Origin: Chloroflexota bacterium
GTDB lineage: Bacteria; Chloroflexota; Anaerolineae; UBA4142
Assembly (NCBI GenBank): GCA_016200825.1
Contig: JACQEA010000360.1
Span: 1-7,145 of the forward strand
Direction: 5' to 3'
DNA length: 7,145 bases
Shown: positions 5,685 to 7,145 of the stretch, in pieces
Layout of the letters: the number at the start of each line of letters is the position of its first letter
How positions within the stretch are numbered: the first letter of the stretch is position 1
Position numbers and translations under genes: made by a program
The notes under the pieces: model-generated
What the model was told of the DNA's origin: nothing
Database searches by the model: none
What the model saw: only the letters and a program-made list of their open reading frames with translations

Positions 5685-7145
5685 CTTCTCAGCGCAAATA
5701 GTCCCACCGCAAACATCACAAAACTTGCGGTCGTCAGCGTACCGCCAACCACCACAAACGCGTCGGCATCCAAAGGTTCAAATGGTTGAATTGGAAACGC
5801 GGTTGGACGCGCGATCAAGTACAACGTCGGCGTGCGCGTCACGGTTGCGCGCGCGACGATGTTCGTTGCGGTACGCGGGCGTGCGCCAATTGGTTCGGTC
5901 GGTGTCGCAGTGGATGGAATGCGCGTGGGTGTCGGCGCAGGAGGAAAATCGAGATCGCTCGCAAAGCGCGGAAATATTGCGATGCGTCCGCGCGAGCGGC
6001 TGACGATGCCAATCACGCGCACAATTTGTCCGGGCGCAAGACGCGGCAAACGAATGCCGGTCGTCGCGTCAATCGCGATGCGCGCTTCACCACTGCCATC
6101 ATTGATAATAATTTCGTTTCCCTCGATTCTAACAATGCGCGCGTTCACTTGCACCAGATCACCTACCAGCGCGGGATTGATCGCGCCGGTAGTGTGAGCA
6201 ATGGGAGGCGCAATGCCGCCGTTGCCGCGCACGAGAAAATTATTTAGGTCATCCACTTCAACTTCGCGTTCGCCAAACACCACGCGCACGCGGCCGCGCA
6301 GAGAAATGCAATCGCCGAGTTGCAGGGTTGGAAAATAATCGCGCGCGCCGGACAACGCGATGCGAATTCCGCCGCTGGAATCCTGCACGTAAATAAAACG
6401 ATCGCTCAACACTTTCGGCGGAACGGTGACACAACCTTCCACTTTCACATTCGTTTCACTTTTCGCCGTGCGTGCCGCGTTGATAGACAAGGACCGATAG
6501 CCCGCATCGTCGCGCGCGTTTTCTTTTTGCGCGTCCGCGGCCGTCGCGCTGTTGGTTCGAATCGGCGCAGAGATCGCGCTATCGCCATCGGCTTGGACGA
6601 CGCGCGCAAAATAAAAATGCGCGGGCGCGCCCGCAATCGAAATGTTCCAAGTGAAATTGGAATTGGAAAACGATGCGGATTGCGCGAGCGTTCCGTTATC
6701 GTACAAATAAATTTGCGCGGCTTCGTCATTGGCATCGCTCACCGTGATGGTGAAATCCAATGTGGATTGATTGTCAATCGTCGAACCCATCCACGCGCCA
6801 TTCGCTTGCACACCGAGCGCGAGATTGGCGTCTTCGGTTGCAAAGACGCGACGCGCTTGAATCGCGCTGATGAGATTCGCTTGCGTCAGTGTGGACATGA
6901 TGACGCCAACGCGGTGCGTGGAATCACTGCCCCAATTCAAATCATGATTATCGGAATTATTTGACGGCGCGACGAACCAACCTTGCGTCAGACTTGATGT
7001 GTATTCGGATTCGTAATGATGATATGTGCCGTGCGCGTTGTTGCCTGCTTCTTGCAAAATAATTTTGTTCGACGCGCTCGAGTTGAATGCAAAGTTGTCG
7101 AAATTTCCGCCGTCGCCGACGGTGGGATGATTGAATTGCGCGAAC
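5675..7145 (-). CDS. Cell-surface PHP-family (CehA/McbA-like) metallohydrolase with two OB-fold-like domains and C-terminal membrane anchor (5' partial)
   Basis: The frame is open from the right edge, so 489 C-terminal residues are present and the true start is outside; a TTG at 7057 lies inside the domain and is not the start. Residues 1-100 are the end of a PHP-type phosphoesterase domain: FNHPTVGDGGNFDNF with His6, and SDNHD with Asp65 and His67 as likely metal ligands, then the STLTQANLISAIQARRVFATED helix region and NGAWMGS. A beta-sandwich follows (about 122-198). Two OB-fold-like domains are at about 232-303 (FIYVQDSSGGIRIAL) and 325-400 (EIIINDGSGEARIAI), resembling those of extracellular nucleases of the YhcR type. 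A Thr/Pro linker (about 400-460) leads to one hydrophobic helix and a terminal RRKK, which fits a protein held on the outer face of the membrane. The substrate is unknown; a phosphoester or nucleic acid is plausible because of the OB folds. Confidence 0.85.
   Translation of the reverse strand, partial: FAQFNHPTVGDGGNFDNFAFNSSASNKIILQEAGNNAHGTYHHYESEYTSSLTQGWFVAPSNNSDNHDLNWGSDSTHRVGVIMSTLTQANLISAIQARRVFATEDANLALGVQANGAWMGSTIDNQSTLDFTITVSDANDEAAQIYLYDNGTLAQSASFSNSNFTWNISIAGAPAHFYFARVVQADGDSAISAPIRTNSATAADAQKENARDDAGYRSLSINAARTAKSETNVKVEGCVTVPPKVLSDRFIYVQDSSGGIRIALSGARDYFPTLQLGDCISLRGRVRVVFGEREVEVDDLNNFLVRGNGGIAPPIAHTTGAINPALVGDLVQVNARIVRIEGNEIIINDGSGEARIAIDATTGIRLPRLAPGQIVRVIGIVSRSRGRIAIFPRFASDLDFPPAPTPTRIPSTATPTEPIGARPRTATNIVARATVTRTPTLYLIARPTAFPIQPFEPLDADAFVVVGGTLTTASFVMFAVGLFALRRKK

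Noticed and set aside
5651..5787. Near-identical 17-mers at 5651-5667 and 5771-5787 (15 of 17 matching)
   Set aside because: One forms part of a terminator stem and loop, the other encodes the PHP gene's linker; a match of this length with two mismatches is expected about once or twice by chance in a window this size.
6320..6964. 214-residue plus-strand frame opposite the PHP gene
   Set aside because: Arg-rich antisense shadow of well-supported domains; no ribosome site or family resemblance.
1..7145. CRISPR array, insertion sequence or attachment site
   Set aside because: No spaced direct repeats, no terminal inverted repeats with a transposase, and the sequence downstream of tRNA-Cys shows a terminator rather than an integrase or a repeated tRNA end.

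Overview
This 7.1 kb window looks like chromosomal DNA of an uncultured bacterium, most likely a Chloroflexota (Anaerolineae-like) member. The clues are Thr/Pro-rich linkers in exported proteins, a double-zinc-ribbon membrane protein, a mevalonate-type decarboxylase instead of MEP-pathway genes, TTG and GTG starts behind AAGGA-type ribosome sites, and very frequent CGCG words. The taxonomic call is inference. No phage, IS element, CRISPR array or rRNA was seen.

Layout from left to right. (1) Positions 1-1845, plus strand: the C-terminal part of a secreted subtilisin-like (S8) protease. It is joined to a beta-sandwich carbohydrate-binding-like domain and to a conserved C-terminal domain of about 270 residues with no function I can name. 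It ends at a hairpin terminator. (2) Positions 5263-1902, minus strand: mvaD-type decarboxylase, then rseP-type site-2 protease, then a zinc-ribbon/TM/extracellular-domain protein. rseP has its own well-formed promoter (TTGCTA-17-TATAAT) and a GTG start, so the last two genes probably form a two-gene unit. A 7-bp tandem repeat lies between mvaD and rseP. Just upstream of mvaD is a short stretch resembling the N-terminus of a VanZ-family protein, frameshifted and cut off where mvaD begins. (3) Positions 5525-5684, plus strand: tRNA-Cys(GCA) with a consensus-like promoter and a bidirectional terminator. (4) Positions 7145-5675, minus strand: the C-terminal 489 residues of a cell-surface PHP-family (CehA/McbA-like) metallohydrolase with two OB-fold-like domains, a Pro/Thr linker and a C-terminal membrane anchor. 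Its start lies beyond the right edge.

As a whole, the window combines isoprenoid precursor synthesis (mvaD), intramembrane proteolysis (rseP plus a single-pass protein that could be its substrate) and two large exported hydrolases. At both tail-to-tail junctions, the minus-strand stop codon is embedded in the terminator of the plus-strand transcript. The least described parts are the fused C-terminal domain of the subtilase, the zinc-ribbon partner of rseP and the PHP-OB-OB surface protein.
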